Part shown: positions 1-9,721 of the stretch, piece after piece
Layout of the letters: each line of letters begins with the position of its first letter
Numbering within the stretch: position 1 is the first letter of the stretch
DNA from: Mucilaginibacter flavidus
GTDB lineage: Bacteria; Bacteroidota; Bacteroidia; Sphingobacteriales; Sphingobacteriaceae
Direction: 5' to 3'
Assembly (NCBI RefSeq): GCF_024055575.1
Contig: NZ_JAMXOE010000007.1
Span: 124,001-188,000 of the forward strand
Length of the DNA stretch: 64,000 nucleotides
Position numbers and translations under genes: made by a program
Notes under the pieces: generated by a model
What the model was told of the DNA's origin: nothing
Databases searched by the model: none
Seen by the model: the letters and a program-made list of their open reading frames with translations, nothing else

Positions 1-1
1 G

Positions 2-1192
2 AAACTCACATCGATATATAGTTATATTGAAGGAGCACTTGGGGTGTGGAGCTACAAAACGGCTGCTGGGATCTTTTTAATCAGCCGGGTTATCGGTTCG
101 TCGTTCAGGCTTTATTTGGTGGTAATAGTTTTACAAAAATTTATTTTCGATAGCTATGGTGTGCCGTTTGCTGTAACAGGGCTGATATGCCTGGTACTGA
201 TATGGAGCTACACATTTAAAGGCGGATTAAAAACCATTATAATTACCGATAGCCTGCAAACACTGTTTTTGGTGTCGTCGGTATTTTTGTCGATTTACTT
301 TATTTGCAAGAGCCTGCACTATAATGTCTTTGAAGCCATAGATGCAGTTAAAAACAGCAGCTATTCTAAAATATTTTTCGTCAATGATTTTTTGACCAGC
401 AAATTTCACTTTAGCAAAGCGTTTCTTGGCGGTTTGTTTATTACTGTTGCCATGACCGGCCTCGACCAGGACCTGATGCAAAAAAACCTGAGCCTGAAAA
501 ATATCCGCGAAGCGAAAAAAAACATGTTTAGCTTTACTGCTGTATTTGTGGTGATCAATATTTTCTTTTTGTGCGTAGGAGCCTTGCTTTATATCTATGC
601 GGCTAAATATGGCATCAAGGTTGAAAAAACTGATTACCTGTACCCAACAATTGCGCTGAAATATCTCGGACTTATACCGGCAATGGTATTTATGCTGGGG
701 TTAACAGCAGCTACCTTTGCAACAACAGATTCGGCCTTGACTGCGTTAACCACTTCGTTTTGCGTAGATTTTTTAGGGTTTAACAAACGGGGCGATGTAA
801 ACGGTAAGAAAATGGTGAGTACCCGTCACTATGTGCATATTGCATTTTCTGGGTTAATGCTGCTGACGATAATTATATTTAACGCTATAACCAATACCGC
901 AGTTGTTAACGCCATATTTAAGGTGGCATCATATACGTACGGCCCACTGCTGGGGCTTTATTCTTTTGGACTATTTTTGGGTAAAAGGCAGGTGTTCGAT
1001 AAACTGGTGCCGTTTATCTGCTTAATATCACCAGCGATTTGCTACTATTTAAGCATGAACTCTGCCCAACTATTAGGCGGCTACATTTTTGATAACGAGT
1101 TGATAATAGTGAACGGATTAATTACGTTTGTTGGGTTGTGGATTACATCGTCGAAGAAGACTGAAATGAATTTAAATTATAACGGGGGCTAA
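2..1192 (+). CDS. Sodium:solute symporter (SSS family), 5' end cut by window edge
   Basis: The frame is open to the left edge (codons for KLTSIYSYIEGALG precede the GTG at 44), so this is the C-terminal part of a longer gene; about 396 residues are visible. It is almost wholly hydrophobic, with about nine or ten membrane segments. The segment around SRVIGSSFRLYL near the visible start resembles the conserved region after TM3 of the SSS/SLC5 family, and a polar stretch with TDSALTALTTSF near residue 245 fits the later sodium-binding helix. Family members co-import Na+ with sugars, amino acids or other organic solutes through the inner membrane. The substrate cannot be told from this sequence. 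Confidence 0.85.
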   Translation, partial: KLTSIYSYIEGALGVWSYKTAAGIFLISRVIGSSFRLYLVVIVLQKFIFDSYGVPFAVTGLICLVLIWSYTFKGGLKTIIITDSLQTLFLVSSVFLSIYFICKSLHYNVFEAIDAVKNSSYSKIFFVNDFLTSKFHFSKAFLGGLFITVAMTGLDQDLMQKNLSLKNIREAKKNMFSFTAVFVVINIFFLCVGALLYIYAAKYGIKVEKTDYLYPTIALKYLGLIPAMVFMLGLTAATFATTDSALTALTTSFCVDFLGFNKRGDVNGKKMVSTRHYVHIAFSGLMLLTIIIFNAITNTAVVNAIFKVASYTYGPLLGLYSFGLFLGKRQVFDKLVPFICLISPAICYYLSMNSAQLLGGYIFDNELIIVNGLITFVGLWITSSKKTEMNLNYNGG

Positions 1193-1284
1193 AACTTATC
1201 CATACTATTTATTGTACTATATAACTAATTACTTCTTCCGGGTTTTTCGGTCTTTACCGAATTCCCGGACTTCTAACTACTACT

Positions 1285-1992
1285 ATGACAGGTGAAGAAA
1301 AAATAAGACAAGCATTTGAGAATAAAAACTGGCAGGAAATTAAGGTAACCGACTCGTGGCAGATATTTAAAATAATGGCCGAATTTGTTGACGGCTTTGA
1401 AAAACTGGCGAAAATCGGCCCATGCGTGTCCATATTTGGCTCGGCACGCACGCATAATGATAACCCATACTATAAGATAGCCGAAGATGCCGCCCGTATT
1501 TTAACTGAACGCGGCTACGGCGTGATATCAGGCGGTGGCCCGGGTATTATGGAGGCGGCAAACAAAGGCGCCTACGAGGCCGGCGGTAAGTCGGTAGGGT
1601 TAAACATCGAACTGCCATTCGAGCAGTTCCATAATAAATATATCGACAGGGACAAAATACTGGAGTTTGATTACTTTTTTATCCGAAAAGTAATGTTTAT
1701 GAAATATTCGCAAGGCTTTATTGTATTGCCCGGCGGCTTTGGTACGATGGATGAATCTTTTGAGGCCATCACCCTGATACAAACCGGTAAAATAGCCCGC
1801 TTTCCGATCATATTTGTAGGGGTTGATTATTGGAAAGGCCTTTTTAACTGGGTTGAAGAAAAAATGCTTGCCCAGGAACATAACATACATCCCGACGATT
1901 TAATGCTTTACCGCGTAGTGGATACCGCCGAAGAAGCGACAGAACATATTTTCCGTTTTTACGATAAATATGTGTTGAAACCGAATTTCTAA
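1285..1992 (+). CDS. LOG-family (TIGR00730) nucleotide phosphoribohydrolase
   Basis: The 235-residue soluble protein has a Rossmann-type fold signature with FGSAR at 51-55, GGGPGIMEAAN at 83-93 and the hallmark PGGFGTMDE at 149-157. These are the conserved motifs of the LOG/TIGR00730 family, often misnamed lysine decarboxylase. Characterised members cleave the N-glycosidic bond of cytokinin ribotides or of nucleoside monophosphates. Which nucleotide this one uses cannot be read from the sequence. It starts at ATG 1285 after a spacer with short CGG/CCG-rich repeats, and is followed 65 bp later by MFS genes on the same strand. No operon with them is evident. Confidence 0.9.
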   Translation: MTGEEKIRQAFENKNWQEIKVTDSWQIFKIMAEFVDGFEKLAKIGPCVSIFGSARTHNDNPYYKIAEDAARILTERGYGVISGGGPGIMEAANKGAYEAGGKSVGLNIELPFEQFHNKYIDRDKILEFDYFFIRKVMFMKYSQGFIVLPGGFGTMDESFEAITLIQTGKIARFPIIFVGVDYWKGLFNWVEEKMLAQEHNIHPDDLMLYRVVDTAEEATEHIFRFYDKYVLKPNF

Positions 1993-2057
1993 GAATCATA
2001 GAACGCTGCTGATTTTTGTTGTGGGGTATACAGTTATAATTATTTATTTTGCACTCT

Positions 2058-3296
2058 ATGCACAAACCTAAAAAGCAGGCGGCGCTTGGTTTTATATTCG
2101 CCACGCTATTTATTGATGTTATGGGCCTGGGTATTATTATACCCGTGATACCCAAGTTGATTGAACATTTAATTCACGGCGATGTAAGTGATGCATCATG
2201 GTATGGGGGCTGGCTTACAACAGCCTACGCAGGTATGCAGTTTCTGTTTGCCCCACTTATTGGGAACTTAAGCGACAGATTTGGTCGTAGACCAGTGTTG
2301 CTTTGTTCTCTTTTAGGTTTTAGTGTCGACTATGCATTTTCGGCGTTTGCGCCAACTATAGGCCTGTTGTTTGTAGGGCGGATAGTAGCAGGCATAACAG
2401 GCGCCAGCTTTACTACAGCTAATGCTTATATCGCAGATATTAGCGAACCTGAAAAACGGGCAGCTAACTTTGGCCTTGTTGGTGTTGCCTTTGGGCTTGG
2501 ATTTATTGTAGGGCCCGTAATAGGTGGTATGTTGGGCAAATATGATGTACATTACCCTTTTATTGCAGCGGCTGCCCTGGCACTCTTGAATGCTATTTAT
2601 GGATATTTTATTCTGCCCGAATCGTTAGCACCGGAAAACAGGCGTCCGCTGGATGTTAAAAAGATCAACCCATTTACGTCGATTTTTAAGCTTAAGAAAT
2701 ATAAGTCTGTTATCGGCCTGGCATTTTCATTATTCCTTGTGTACTTCGCAGTACAGGCCGTACAAAGTGTGTGGACCTTTTATACGATGCAAAAGTTTGC
2801 TTGGAACGAGGCCGCTATTGGCTGGTCGCTTGGATTTGTTGGGTTGATGGTTGCAACGGTTCAGGGTGGTTTAATAAGAATAATATTACCGAAGCTTGGA
2901 CAGGAGCGGAGTATATGGATCGGTTTGCTTTTATACGCAATCGGGTTGGCATTATTTGCTTTTGCTACTAAAGGTTGGATGATGTATGCCATACTTGTAC
3001 CTTATTGCCTTGGAGGAATTGCAGGCCCCGCTATACAGGGTTATATGAGTAACAGTGTTCCGGCTAACGAGCAGGGAAATCTGCAGGGCGGCTTAACGGG
3101 TTTAATGAGCTTTAGCTCCATATTCGGACCGTTGGTTATGACTGAATCATTTTACTATTTTACCAAGCCTAACTCGTTTTTTCAGTTCCCGGGCGCGCCG
3201 TATATTATTGGAGCGATATTGATGTTATTAAGCGCTATATTGGCAGTGAGAAGTTTCAGGCGGGGAAGGGAAAGACTAGCTAATGAGCCCGCGTAA
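2058..3296 (+). CDS. MFS transporter, TetA-like (first of a tandem pair)
   Basis: A 412-residue 12-TM protein of the major facilitator superfamily. Motif [12 protein letters not shown], is at about 69-79, and the proton-antiporter-like segment [12 protein letters not shown] follows near residue 115. The ATG at 2058 is preferred over an in-frame TTG three codons upstream because [14 protein letters not shown] aligns with the start of the downstream paralogue. Family relatives export tetracycline-like drugs or other small molecules in exchange for protons; the substrate here is unknown. The next gene is clearly paralogous ([19 protein letters not shown] and [14 protein letters not shown] blocks shared), suggesting a local tandem duplication. 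Confidence 0.88.
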   Translation: MHKPKKQAALGFIFATLFIDVMGLGIIIPVIPKLIEHLIHGDVSDASWYGGWLTTAYAGMQFLFAPLIGNLSDRFGRRPVLLCSLLGFSVDYAFSAFAPTIGLLFVGRIVAGITGASFTTANAYIADISEPEKRAANFGLVGVAFGLGFIVGPVIGGMLGKYDVHYPFIAAAALALLNAIYGYFILPESLAPENRRPLDVKKINPFTSIFKLKKYKSVIGLAFSLFLVYFAVQAVQSVWTFYTMQKFAWNEAAIGWSLGFVGLMVATVQGGLIRIILPKLGQERSIWIGLLLYAIGLALFAFATKGWMMYAILVPYCLGGIAGPAIQGYMSNSVPANEQGNLQGGLTGLMSFSSIFGPLVMTESFYYFTKPNSFFQFPGAPYIIGAILMLLSAILAVRSFRRGRERLANEPA

Positions 3297-3299
3297 AAT

Positions 3300-3345
3300 T
3301 GCAGCGTCTCCCGGACTTTCGGACTTTTTCCGACTTTCCGGACTA
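3300..3345. repeat. Short CGGACTTTC direct/inverted repeats between the MFS genes
   Basis: The spacer carries CCCGGACTTTCGGACTTT followed by CCGACTTTCCGGACT, i.e. variants of the word CGGACTTTC repeated three to four times. A related CGG/CCG word occurs at 1238-1275 upstream of the LOG gene. No coding sequence is apparent. Confidence 0.6.
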
Positions 3346-3402
3346 TTTTCACCAAATAAAAACTTTTACCCCGGTTCATCCTTTTCACATTGAACTAACA
3401 AT

Positions 3403-4632
3403 ATGGCAAAACCCAAAAAAAACGCAGCGCTTGGATTTATTTTTATAACCATTTTTATCGATGTGCTGGGTTTGGGCATCATTATACCCGTGTTGCCAAA
3501 GTTGCTGCAGGTGCTCGGGCATATCGATGTAAGCAAAGCATCGACCTATATTGGCTGGTTAACTTTCGTTTATGCATCTATGCAGTTTGCATTTGCCTCG
3601 GTAATGGGTAATCTTAGTGACAGGTACGGCCGCCGGCCAATTCTGCTGATTTCATTATTTGGTTTCGGTATTGATTACCTGGTTATGGCTTTCTCGCCCA
3701 CTATATTGTGGCTATTTGTAGGCCGTACCATAGCGGGTATTTGCGGTGCAAGCACATCAACGGCTACGGCTTATATCGCCGATGTAAGCACCGGGAGTAA
3801 AAGGGCCGCAAACTTTGGCCTGGTGGGCGCGGCATCAGCCGTTGGGCTTATATTCGGGATAGCATTGGGCGCATACTTGAGCGGGATTAACTTAAGGCTG
3901 CCTTTTATGGCAGCCGCGGCCTTCGCTTTTGCTAATGGATTTTATGGCTTGTTTGTTTTACCCGAATCGCTTGCGCCAAAATATCGCCGGAAATTTGAGT
4001 GGGGGCGGGCTAATCCATTTTTATCGCTATTGCGGATATATAAAAAACGCCCTGCACTTGCCAGCCTGTTAACCGCCACAGCCATTGTCTATATAGCGCA
4101 AAAGGCTGTGGAGTATTTGTTGTCGACCTATCTTTATGAAAAGTTTAACTGGACACCAGCCAGCGTCGGTACACTGGGGATTTTTGTGGGATTGGTTTTG
4201 GTGGGTATACAGGGCGGTTTGATCCGGTACACTGTTCCTAAGTTTGGTCAGCAAAAAAATATTGTTTGGGGTTTAATTTTTTATGCGATTGGTTTGGCTC
4301 TTATAGCATTTGCATCCCAAGGATGGATGCTTTACCTGTTCATGATCCCTTATTGCCTGGGGGGCTTGTCGGGGCCGGCAATGCAGGCGATTGCCACAGA
4401 TGAAGTAGCCAAAAATGAGCAAGGCGAATTACAGGGGGCCTTTGCCATATTAAACAGCATCAGCCTGATAGTGGGGCCTCTATTATTAAGCTATGTGTTT
4501 TTCTTCTTTACCAAAAGCCCAAAAACTATTCATTTTCCAGGAGCGCCGTATTTGCTGGCATCAATTTTAATGCTGATAAGTACTGTTATAGCCGTCAGAA
4601 GTTTTAAAAAATCGGAGAAGACTGCAAAATAA
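3403..4632 (+). CDS. MFS transporter, TetA-like (second of a tandem pair)
   Basis: A 409-residue 12-TM major facilitator protein with motif A GNLSDRYGRRP at 69-79 and GRTIAGICGAS near 110-120. It is collinear over its full length with the gene ending at 3296 and shares many blocks with it, so the two are tandem paralogues. Probable function is proton-coupled export of a small molecule from the cytoplasm; the substrate is unknown. The 106-bp spacer to the upstream copy contains repeats rather than an obvious promoter. Two retained copies suggest they may have diverged in substrate range, which is inference. Confidence 0.88.
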   Translation: MAKPKKNAALGFIFITIFIDVLGLGIIIPVLPKLLQVLGHIDVSKASTYIGWLTFVYASMQFAFASVMGNLSDRYGRRPILLISLFGFGIDYLVMAFSPTILWLFVGRTIAGICGASTSTATAYIADVSTGSKRAANFGLVGAASAVGLIFGIALGAYLSGINLRLPFMAAAAFAFANGFYGLFVLPESLAPKYRRKFEWGRANPFLSLLRIYKKRPALASLLTATAIVYIAQKAVEYLLSTYLYEKFNWTPASVGTLGIFVGLVLVGIQGGLIRYTVPKFGQQKNIVWGLIFYAIGLALIAFASQGWMLYLFMIPYCLGGLSGPAMQAIATDEVAKNEQGELQGAFAILNSISLIVGPLLLSYVFFFFTKSPKTIHFPGAPYLLASILMLISTVIAVRSFKKSEKTAK

Positions 4633-4638
4633 ATTTCT

Positions 4639-4700
4639 TGTAGACACCAGTACGTTGCGTCTCCCGCCGATAGGTAACAAGCGGGGAGGCTCGCTGCATC
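4639..4700. repeat. GCGTCTC-type palindromic repeat between convergent genes
   Basis: The spacer contains GTAGACACCAGTACGTTGCG followed by TCTCCCG, an imperfect member of the GTAGAGACGC...GCGTCTC family that recurs at 5424-5450 and 5522-5549. It lies between convergently transcribed genes and could act in transcription ending, which is inference. Confidence 0.55.
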
Positions 4701-4719
4701 TGGGAAGGAGCAAAAAGAA

Positions 4720-5400
4720 TTACTTATACTGGTTAAAGATCCCTTTATCAAAAGGTGTCCATAAGCAAGCTTTTTGACCGCAGGCTTTCAATGCGTTGTT
4801 TGCCCAGGTATTACAGGTGTAAAACAGGTTGTATTTGCCCTTGGCTTCATAAAAGGCATCGTAATTATTGTAATTAGCGTTTGTTTTTATGTTGACAAAA
4901 TTATTATTTGAATCGGTTTTAAAGCCGGAGCGGATATATTTTATCAGTCTTCTGTATTGTTCGTTGCTAATGAGTATTTTTTTGCAATCATCGCCCTCCT
5001 GCAGGTTTTTGTAAAATGTGGTATGCATGGCTGATGTGCTGAGTGCAAAGGCAGCTTTAAAAGCGACGCTGAATTTCAGTTGCGCCCAGGTTTGAGTATT
5101 TAAATAAAAGCCTTTATCGCCCCAACCAAAGGCAACAAGGGTTGCGGTGGTATCTTTACTGATGGTATTTTCGAACTTAATATCCTTGCGCCAGTCGCAA
5201 AGGTTGTTTGCGATAGGCAAAACCACATCGGTATGCACCCCATTAGTATGGATGTAAATGGTAATATCGGGCGAGCTATTGGCTTCTTTATCGACAACTA
5301 TTTTGGGCAGGGTATAAGCTGCCAGCGCATACAACGCAATAAAGGCGATGACACCCAACAATATGCGACCAATGATTTTGAAGATTTTTTTGAAATTCAT
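4720..5400 (-). CDS. TIGR02117/DUF2459 family membrane-anchored protein
   Basis: A 226-residue protein with one N-terminal membrane helix (about 7-30) and a long extracytoplasmic domain. The block YIHTNGVHTDVVLP near residue 55, VAFGWGDKGFY near 100 and the C-terminal YNLFYTCNTWANNALK with conserved Cys are what I associate with the TIGR02117/DUF2459 family; its function is not established. The MNFKKIFK start at 5400 is chosen because the longer frame upstream runs through palindromic GCGTCTC repeats and does not look like real protein. It precedes nothing obviously related and lies downstream of proBA on the same strand, separated by the repeats. Confidence 0.78.
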   Translation of the reverse strand: MNFKKIFKIIGRILLGVIAFIALYALAAYTLPKIVVDKEANSSPDITIYIHTNGVHTDVVLPIANNLCDWRKDIKFENTISKDTTATLVAFGWGDKGFYLNTQTWAQLKFSVAFKAAFALSTSAMHTTFYKNLQEGDDCKKILISNEQYRRLIKYIRSGFKTDSNNNFVNIKTNANYNNYDAFYEAKGKYNLFYTCNTWANNALKACGQKACLWTPFDKGIFNQYK

Positions 5401-5423
5401 GTGAAGGTTAATTTGGTTTCCGT

Positions 5424-5549
5424 TGTAGAGACGCGACGCATCGCGTCTCCCGTTGACAGGTAGCCCACATTTTCTCTTTATACACCTATCTGGCAATAGG
5501 TAACCCAAACCTGCCGCTTTTATAAGACGCAAAATATTGCGTCTCTACG
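5424..5549. repeat. Pair of GTAGAGACGC palindromes downstream of proA
   Basis: GTAGAGACGCGACGCATCGC plus GTCTC (5424-5450) is a near-perfect palindrome. A second, AAGACGCAAAATATTGCG plus TCTCTAC (5522-5549), lies 72 bp away and ends a few bases from the proA stop. The intervening DNA has no good gene. These GACGCGA...TCGCGTCTC elements are common in several bacterial phyla by memory; here they separate proA from the next gene and could form hairpins in the transcript. Confidence 0.7.
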
Positions 5550-5554
5550 AAAAA

Positions 5555-6802
5555 TCAGGGCCTTACTTGGCCGTTTCCGCGTACCACCCATTTATAGCTC
5601 GTTAATTCTTCCAGCCCCATCGGCCCGCGGGCATGCAGCTTTTGGGTGCTGATACCAATTTCGGCACCGAGGCCAAACTGTGCGCCATCGGTAAACGCTG
5701 TTGAGGCATTTACATATACTGCAGCAGCATCAACTTCGTTTAAAAATGTTTCTATATGTTCAGCATCTTCTGATATAATAGCCTCGCTGTGCTTTGATCC
5801 GTATTTTTTGATATGTTCCAGGGCTTCCCCGAAACTCTCTACAATTTTAAGTGACATACGCATCGCCAAAAACTCAGTGCCAAAATGTTCGGGTTTAGCG
5901 TGGTTTAAGCAGCCATCAGGATAATGGCCTTTTAATATGGTAAATGCGGTTTTATCCGCATAGATAGATACTTTTTTTTCGCCCAGTTGCTTTACAAGCG
6001 TCGGCAAATCCCGCAGTCGGGTGAAATGCACAATTAAACAATCAAGTGCGTTGCATACGCTTACCCGGCGGGTTTTAGCGTTGCATATAATATTGGCGCC
6101 TTTTTTAGCATCGCCAAATTCATCAAAATAAGTGTGTACTATACCCGCCCCGGTTTCAATTACAGGTACTTTGCTGTTATTACGCACGTGTTCAATTAAC
6201 TGCTGGCTGCCACGCGGTATCAGTACATCAACGTAACCTGTTGCCTTTAACAGGGCATCGCTCGCTTCGCGTTCGGCCGGCAACAGAGTGGCCACATTAA
6301 CGTCGATACTATGACTCAATAAAACATCTTTTATGATAGAAATGATAGCTTTGTTTGAATAATGCGCATCGCTGCCTCCTTTTAAAATACAAACATTCCC
6401 GGTTTTAAAGCATAACGAAAAGACGTCAAAAGTTACATTCGGCCGGGCCTCGTAAATTACGCCGACAACGCCAAGCGGTACACGCACCTTTGTAATATGC
6501 AGGCCATTCGGCATGGTTTTTTCTGAAAATACATGGCCAAGTGGCGTCTCCAGGGAAGCGACATTTTTTATTTCTATGGCTATTTCGGTAATACGATCAG
6601 CAGTGAGCGTCAAACGGTCGTATTTGGGGTCTTTACGGTCCATCCGGTCCAGATCCTTTTGATTTTCTGTCAGCAGGTATTCGGTTTTGGCAATAGCTGC
6701 AGCTGCAAGGTCGGTTAAAACCTGGTTAACAACAGTTGGAGCTATGATTTTGCCGCTTGCTGCTTTTGCGTTTTCGAAATAAGTAGCGTAGTTCTTCAAC
6801 AT
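5555..6802 (-). CDS. proA: Gamma-glutamyl phosphate reductase (glutamate-5-semialdehyde dehydrogenase)
   Basis: The 415-residue cytosolic enzyme reduces gamma-glutamyl phosphate with NADPH to glutamate semialdehyde, the second step of proline synthesis. Family blocks are visible: [14 protein letters not shown] at about 111-124, ILKGGSDA at 139-146, [10 protein letters not shown] at 194-203 and [11 protein letters not shown] at 241-251, with Cys250 at the catalytic position. Length matches the family. Its start overlaps the end of proB by 7 bp, so the two are translationally linked. The stop codon lies a few bases from a palindromic repeat. Confidence 0.97.
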   Translation of the reverse strand: MLKNYATYFENAKAASGKIIAPTVVNQVLTDLAAAAIAKTEYLLTENQKDLDRMDRKDPKYDRLTLTADRITEIAIEIKNVASLETPLGHVFSEKTMPNGLHITKVRVPLGVVGVIYEARPNVTFDVFSLCFKTGNVCILKGGSDAHYSNKAIISIIKDVLLSHSIDVNVATLLPAEREASDALLKATGYVDVLIPRGSQQLIEHVRNNSKVPVIETGAGIVHTYFDEFGDAKKGANIICNAKTRRVSVCNALDCLIVHFTRLRDLPTLVKQLGEKKVSIYADKTAFTILKGHYPDGCLNHAKPEHFGTEFLAMRMSLKIVESFGEALEHIKKYGSKHSEAIISEDAEHIETFLNEVDAAAVYVNASTAFTDGAQFGLGAEIGISTQKLHARGPMGLEELTSYKWVVRGNGQVRP

Positions 6803-7875
6803 TCTAAATAAAGGTAGTCATAATGTATCAATGCTTTTTGATTTTTTTGACCGATAAATTCAACCGCACGTTCGGAGCCATATTCGGCTATGCCCAGACC
6901 GATTGGTCTATCATTTTCGTCAATCAGCTTGATAATTTCTCCTTTTTTAAACGGGGAAATTATATTGATAACACCTACAGGCAGCAGGCTTGATGCCTTT
7001 GCAGATGTTAGCGCTGCCTTAGCGCCTGCATTTACCTGTACAATCCCTTTTGCGTAATTACCTGCATGGGCAATCCATTTCTTTTTGCCGGACGCTGACT
7101 TATTGGGAACAAAATAGGTATGGGCTATTTTATCAGCCAAAACATCCAGCAAAATATTTTCGCGGGTGCCATTGGCAATATGCACAGCAATACCCAGCTG
7201 TGCCACCTTTTGTGCCATGGTGGATTTGGTTATCATCCCCCCACGGCCAAACTGCGAACGGCTGCTGCTTACAAATGAAGCAAAGTCGATATTTTTGCCG
7301 TTGACCTCTTCAATCACTTTGGTACCATCAATATTGGGGTTACCGTCATAGATCCCGTCTACGTTCGTTAAAACAATTAATGCATGGGCGTTAAGCATCG
7401 AGGCAATCAAGCCGGCCAATTCGTCGTTGTCGGTAAACATTAGTTCAGTAACCGATACCACATCATTTTCGTTTACAACCGGGATAACATGGTGCTGCAG
7501 CAATATCTTCAGGCAGTTTTTCATGTTGAGGTAATGCAGCCTGTCGCGGAAGTCCTCTTTGGTTACCAGCACCTGCGAGCAAAGGATATTATATTTTTCA
7601 AACTGCTGGGCGTAGGTGTTGATCAGCTTAACCTGGCCGATTGAGGCGAATAATTGCCGGGTAGCTATAGCATCAAATTTTTCGGAAATGGAGATTAAAC
7701 TTTTGCCGGAAGCAACGGCACCTGATGACACCAGCACCACTTCGATTCCCTGCCGTTTTATTTTTGCAATCTGTTCAACCAGGTGATTGATGCGGTTTAA
7801 ATCGGGTAAACCATCCGGCTGGGTTAATACGTTCGAGCCAATTTTTATGATGATTCTTTGGTAATTATAGGTCAT
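6796..7875 (-). CDS. proB: Glutamate 5-kinase
   Basis: The 359-residue enzyme phosphorylates glutamate with ATP to start proline synthesis in the cytosol. The amino-acid kinase domain begins with [10 protein letters not shown] at 8-17 and contains [10 protein letters not shown] near 49-58 and [12 protein letters not shown]...DNDELAGL near 135-155. The C-terminal portion from about 275 resembles a PUA domain, as in full-length bacterial ProB. It is the first gene of a proBA operon, overlapping proA by 7 bp. The upstream 237-bp spacer is AT-rich; I do not see a clear TAnnTTTG box there. Feedback inhibition by proline is typical of the family. Confidence 0.97.
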   Translation of the reverse strand: MTYNYQRIIIKIGSNVLTQPDGLPDLNRINHLVEQIAKIKRQGIEVVLVSSGAVASGKSLISISEKFDAIATRQLFASIGQVKLINTYAQQFEKYNILCSQVLVTKEDFRDRLHYLNMKNCLKILLQHHVIPVVNENDVVSVTELMFTDNDELAGLIASMLNAHALIVLTNVDGIYDGNPNIDGTKVIEEVNGKNIDFASFVSSSRSQFGRGGMITKSTMAQKVAQLGIAVHIANGTRENILLDVLADKIAHTYFVPNKSASGKKKWIAHAGNYAKGIVQVNAGAKAALTSAKASSLLPVGVINIISPFKKGEIIKLIDENDRPIGLGIAEYGSERAVEFIGQKNQKALIHYDYLYLEC

Positions 7876-8112
7876 TTTGATAATAAATGGTGCAATATAC
7901 GGCGAAAGTGTGGGAGGTGTTGTTGTTTTAGTGTGATTTTTATATAATTTATATGGTTTTTATATGTAATTGACTAATTTTTGTATTTTTTTGATTGAAT
8001 TTATATTGGTTTTGTGCTTTTTTGATATGTTTTTCATTTGCGATGACGCGTGGTGGTGGCCCGGCATCAGCCTATTTAAACCTTGCAGGGTCAATAAATA
8101 TTACTTACGAGC
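7876..8112. other. AT-rich spacer after pstB; no phoU
   Basis: This 237-bp spacer separates the end of pstB from the start of proB, both on the minus strand. It is very AT-rich (TATATAATTTATATGG-like runs) and holds no plausible gene; the only minus-strand frame of note is about 35 codons of low-complexity Lys/Asn. In particular nothing like phoU is present here. Confidence 0.7.
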
Positions 8113-8874
8113 TCAACTAATATACCCTTTCACATATTCTTTCGTCAATTCTTCTTTCGGATTTAACAAAACTTCTTCGGTGGGGCCAAACTCAATTATC
8201 TTACCCATATAAACAAAGATGATATAATCGGAAACGCGGCGTGCCTGCCTTAGGATGTGAGTTACCAAAACAATGGAATATTTCTCTTTGAGGCTGATAA
8301 ATAAATCTTCAATAATAGCAGTCGAAACCGGGTCGAGGGCTGAAGTAGATTCATCACCTAAAATAATTTCCGGGCCTACCGCAAGGCCGCGGGCCAGGCA
8401 CAAACGCTGCTGCTGACCGATAGACAGGCGGGTTGCTGAAGCATTCAGCCTGTCCTTAACTTCGTTCCACAGGCCGGTTGCTTTTAATTGCTCTTCAACT
8501 AACTGATCGAGCACCTGTTTTTTGCGGATGCCGTGTATGCGCGGCCCGTAGGCCACGTTATCGTAAATAGACATCGGCAGGGGATAGGGTCGTTGCGAAA
8601 GCAAACCCATTTTTTTGCGGATGCGGGTTACTTCGGCATCGGGGGCATAAATGTCCTCGCCATCAACCAATACCTTGCCGGTGATTTTTACATCGGCCGT
8701 ATTGTCCCAAAGCCGGTTGAAGGATTTTAGCAATGTGGTTTTTCCGCAACCCGATGGGCCGATGATAGAGGTTACTTTTTTATCAGGGATATTGATATTG
8801 ATATCCTTTAAAATATGTTGCGCGCCAATGTGCACATCCAAATGTTGTACGCTTATATGCGGGGTCTTGGTCAT
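8113..8874 (-). CDS. pstB: Phosphate ABC transporter ATP-binding protein
   Basis: The 253-residue ATPase has a Walker A GPSGCGKTT at 39-47, the Q-loop in MGLLSQRPYPLP near 89-100, the signature LSIGQQQRLCLARG at 150-163 and Walker B followed by the catalytic Glu in IILGDESTSALD at 170-181. The SQRPYPLPMSIYDNVAYGPR block is typical of PstB. The family usually has DEP after the Walker B strand; here it reads DES, a conservative change. It powers the PstC-PstA permease and is the last gene of the operon, starting 1 bp after pstA ends. phoU, which usually follows, is absent. Confidence 0.96.
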   Translation of the reverse strand: MTKTPHISVQHLDVHIGAQHILKDININIPDKKVTSIIGPSGCGKTTLLKSFNRLWDNTADVKITGKVLVDGEDIYAPDAEVTRIRKKMGLLSQRPYPLPMSIYDNVAYGPRIHGIRKKQVLDQLVEEQLKATGLWNEVKDRLNASATRLSIGQQQRLCLARGLAVGPEIILGDESTSALDPVSTAIIEDLFISLKEKYSIVLVTHILRQARRVSDYIIFVYMGKIIEFGPTEEVLLNPKEELTKEYVKGYIS

Positions 8875-8875
8875 T

Positions 8876-9721
8876 TTAAATTTTGTGTTTCGAGAATTTT
8901 TTAATTAGTATATCTGCCAATACGGTAATGATCAGTACGATGATAGTTAGTATCAAGGCAGAAGCATAGCCGCGCCCCTGCACTTCTTCCACAGGGCTGC
9001 CCAACTGGAAAAATATGGCCAGTGGAAGGGTAGCGGCTGGTTCATGTAAGGATGTGGGTATATTATCACTAAAACCCGCAGTAAACAATACAGAGGCAAC
9101 ATCTCCAATCGCCCTGCCGAAGGACAGCAATATCGCGGTAAATATTCCCGGCCTTATTTGCCGCAAAACAACCTTAGCGGTTTCCAAACGGGTTGCGCCA
9201 AGAGATAATGTAGCATCCCTTAGTTCAAACGGTACAGTGCGGATAACTTCATCAAGCGTACGCACCAATATTGGGATAACCAGCAGCGTAACAGCGATGA
9301 TACCACCGAGCAACGAAGCCCTGATACCAAAGTAAACCATTATAAGGAAGCCGAACGCACCGTAAACTATTGATGGGATGCCAAACAGCACGTCAAACGC
9401 CATTCGGATGGTGTTCGACAGCAAACGCTTGCCATCCATATATAAATTAATGAATATAGCAACGGGGATACTGATGATAAGCCCTAGAACTGTAGCGCCA
9501 CCGGCAACATAAAACGAGCCAATAATGGCGTTTAAAATACCCCCTTCTTTACCAATGTAAAAGCCGCCACCAGGTGTTTTGGTAATCATATCCCAATTCA
9601 TGTAAGGAAGGCCTTTAAAAAATATGGTGCCAACTATCAGGAAAAAACTGCCTGATACAATGATGGTGGCCAATATCATCAGCACACGGAAAAATAGTTC
9701 TTCAAATTTTCGTTTTCTCAT
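8876..9721 (-). CDS. pstA: Phosphate ABC transporter permease PstA
   Basis: A 281-residue inner-membrane permease with about six helices. The cytoplasmic coupling loop is visible as ELRDATLSLGATRLETAKVV near residue 176, followed by LSFGRAIGDVASVLFTAG, a pattern specific to PstA-type permeases. The FGIPSIVYGAFGF segment near residue 115 is also family-typical. It pairs with PstC to form the phosphate channel. Its start codon overlaps the pstC stop by 4 bp (ATGA), so expression is coupled. Length agrees with the family. Confidence 0.95.
   Translation of the reverse strand: MRKRKFEELFFRVLMILATIIVSGSFFLIVGTIFFKGLPYMNWDMITKTPGGGFYIGKEGGILNAIIGSFYVAGGATVLGLIISIPVAIFINLYMDGKRLLSNTIRMAFDVLFGIPSIVYGAFGFLIMVYFGIRASLLGGIIAVTLLVIPILVRTLDEVIRTVPFELRDATLSLGATRLETAKVVLRQIRPGIFTAILLSFGRAIGDVASVLFTAGFSDNIPTSLHEPAATLPLAIFFQLGSPVEEVQGRGYASALILTIIVLIITVLADILIKKFSKHKI

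Noticed and set aside
1254..1451. Minus-strand frames opposite the LOG gene start
   Set aside because: They overlap a well-supported gene on the plus strand and show no family features.
5401..5532. N-terminal extension of the DUF2459-type gene
   Set aside because: It runs through GCGTCTC palindromes and has no protein-like pattern; MNFKKIFK is a good membrane-protein start.
7876..8112. Possible phoU or phoU remnant after pstB
   Set aside because: I looked on both strands; only low-complexity short frames are present.
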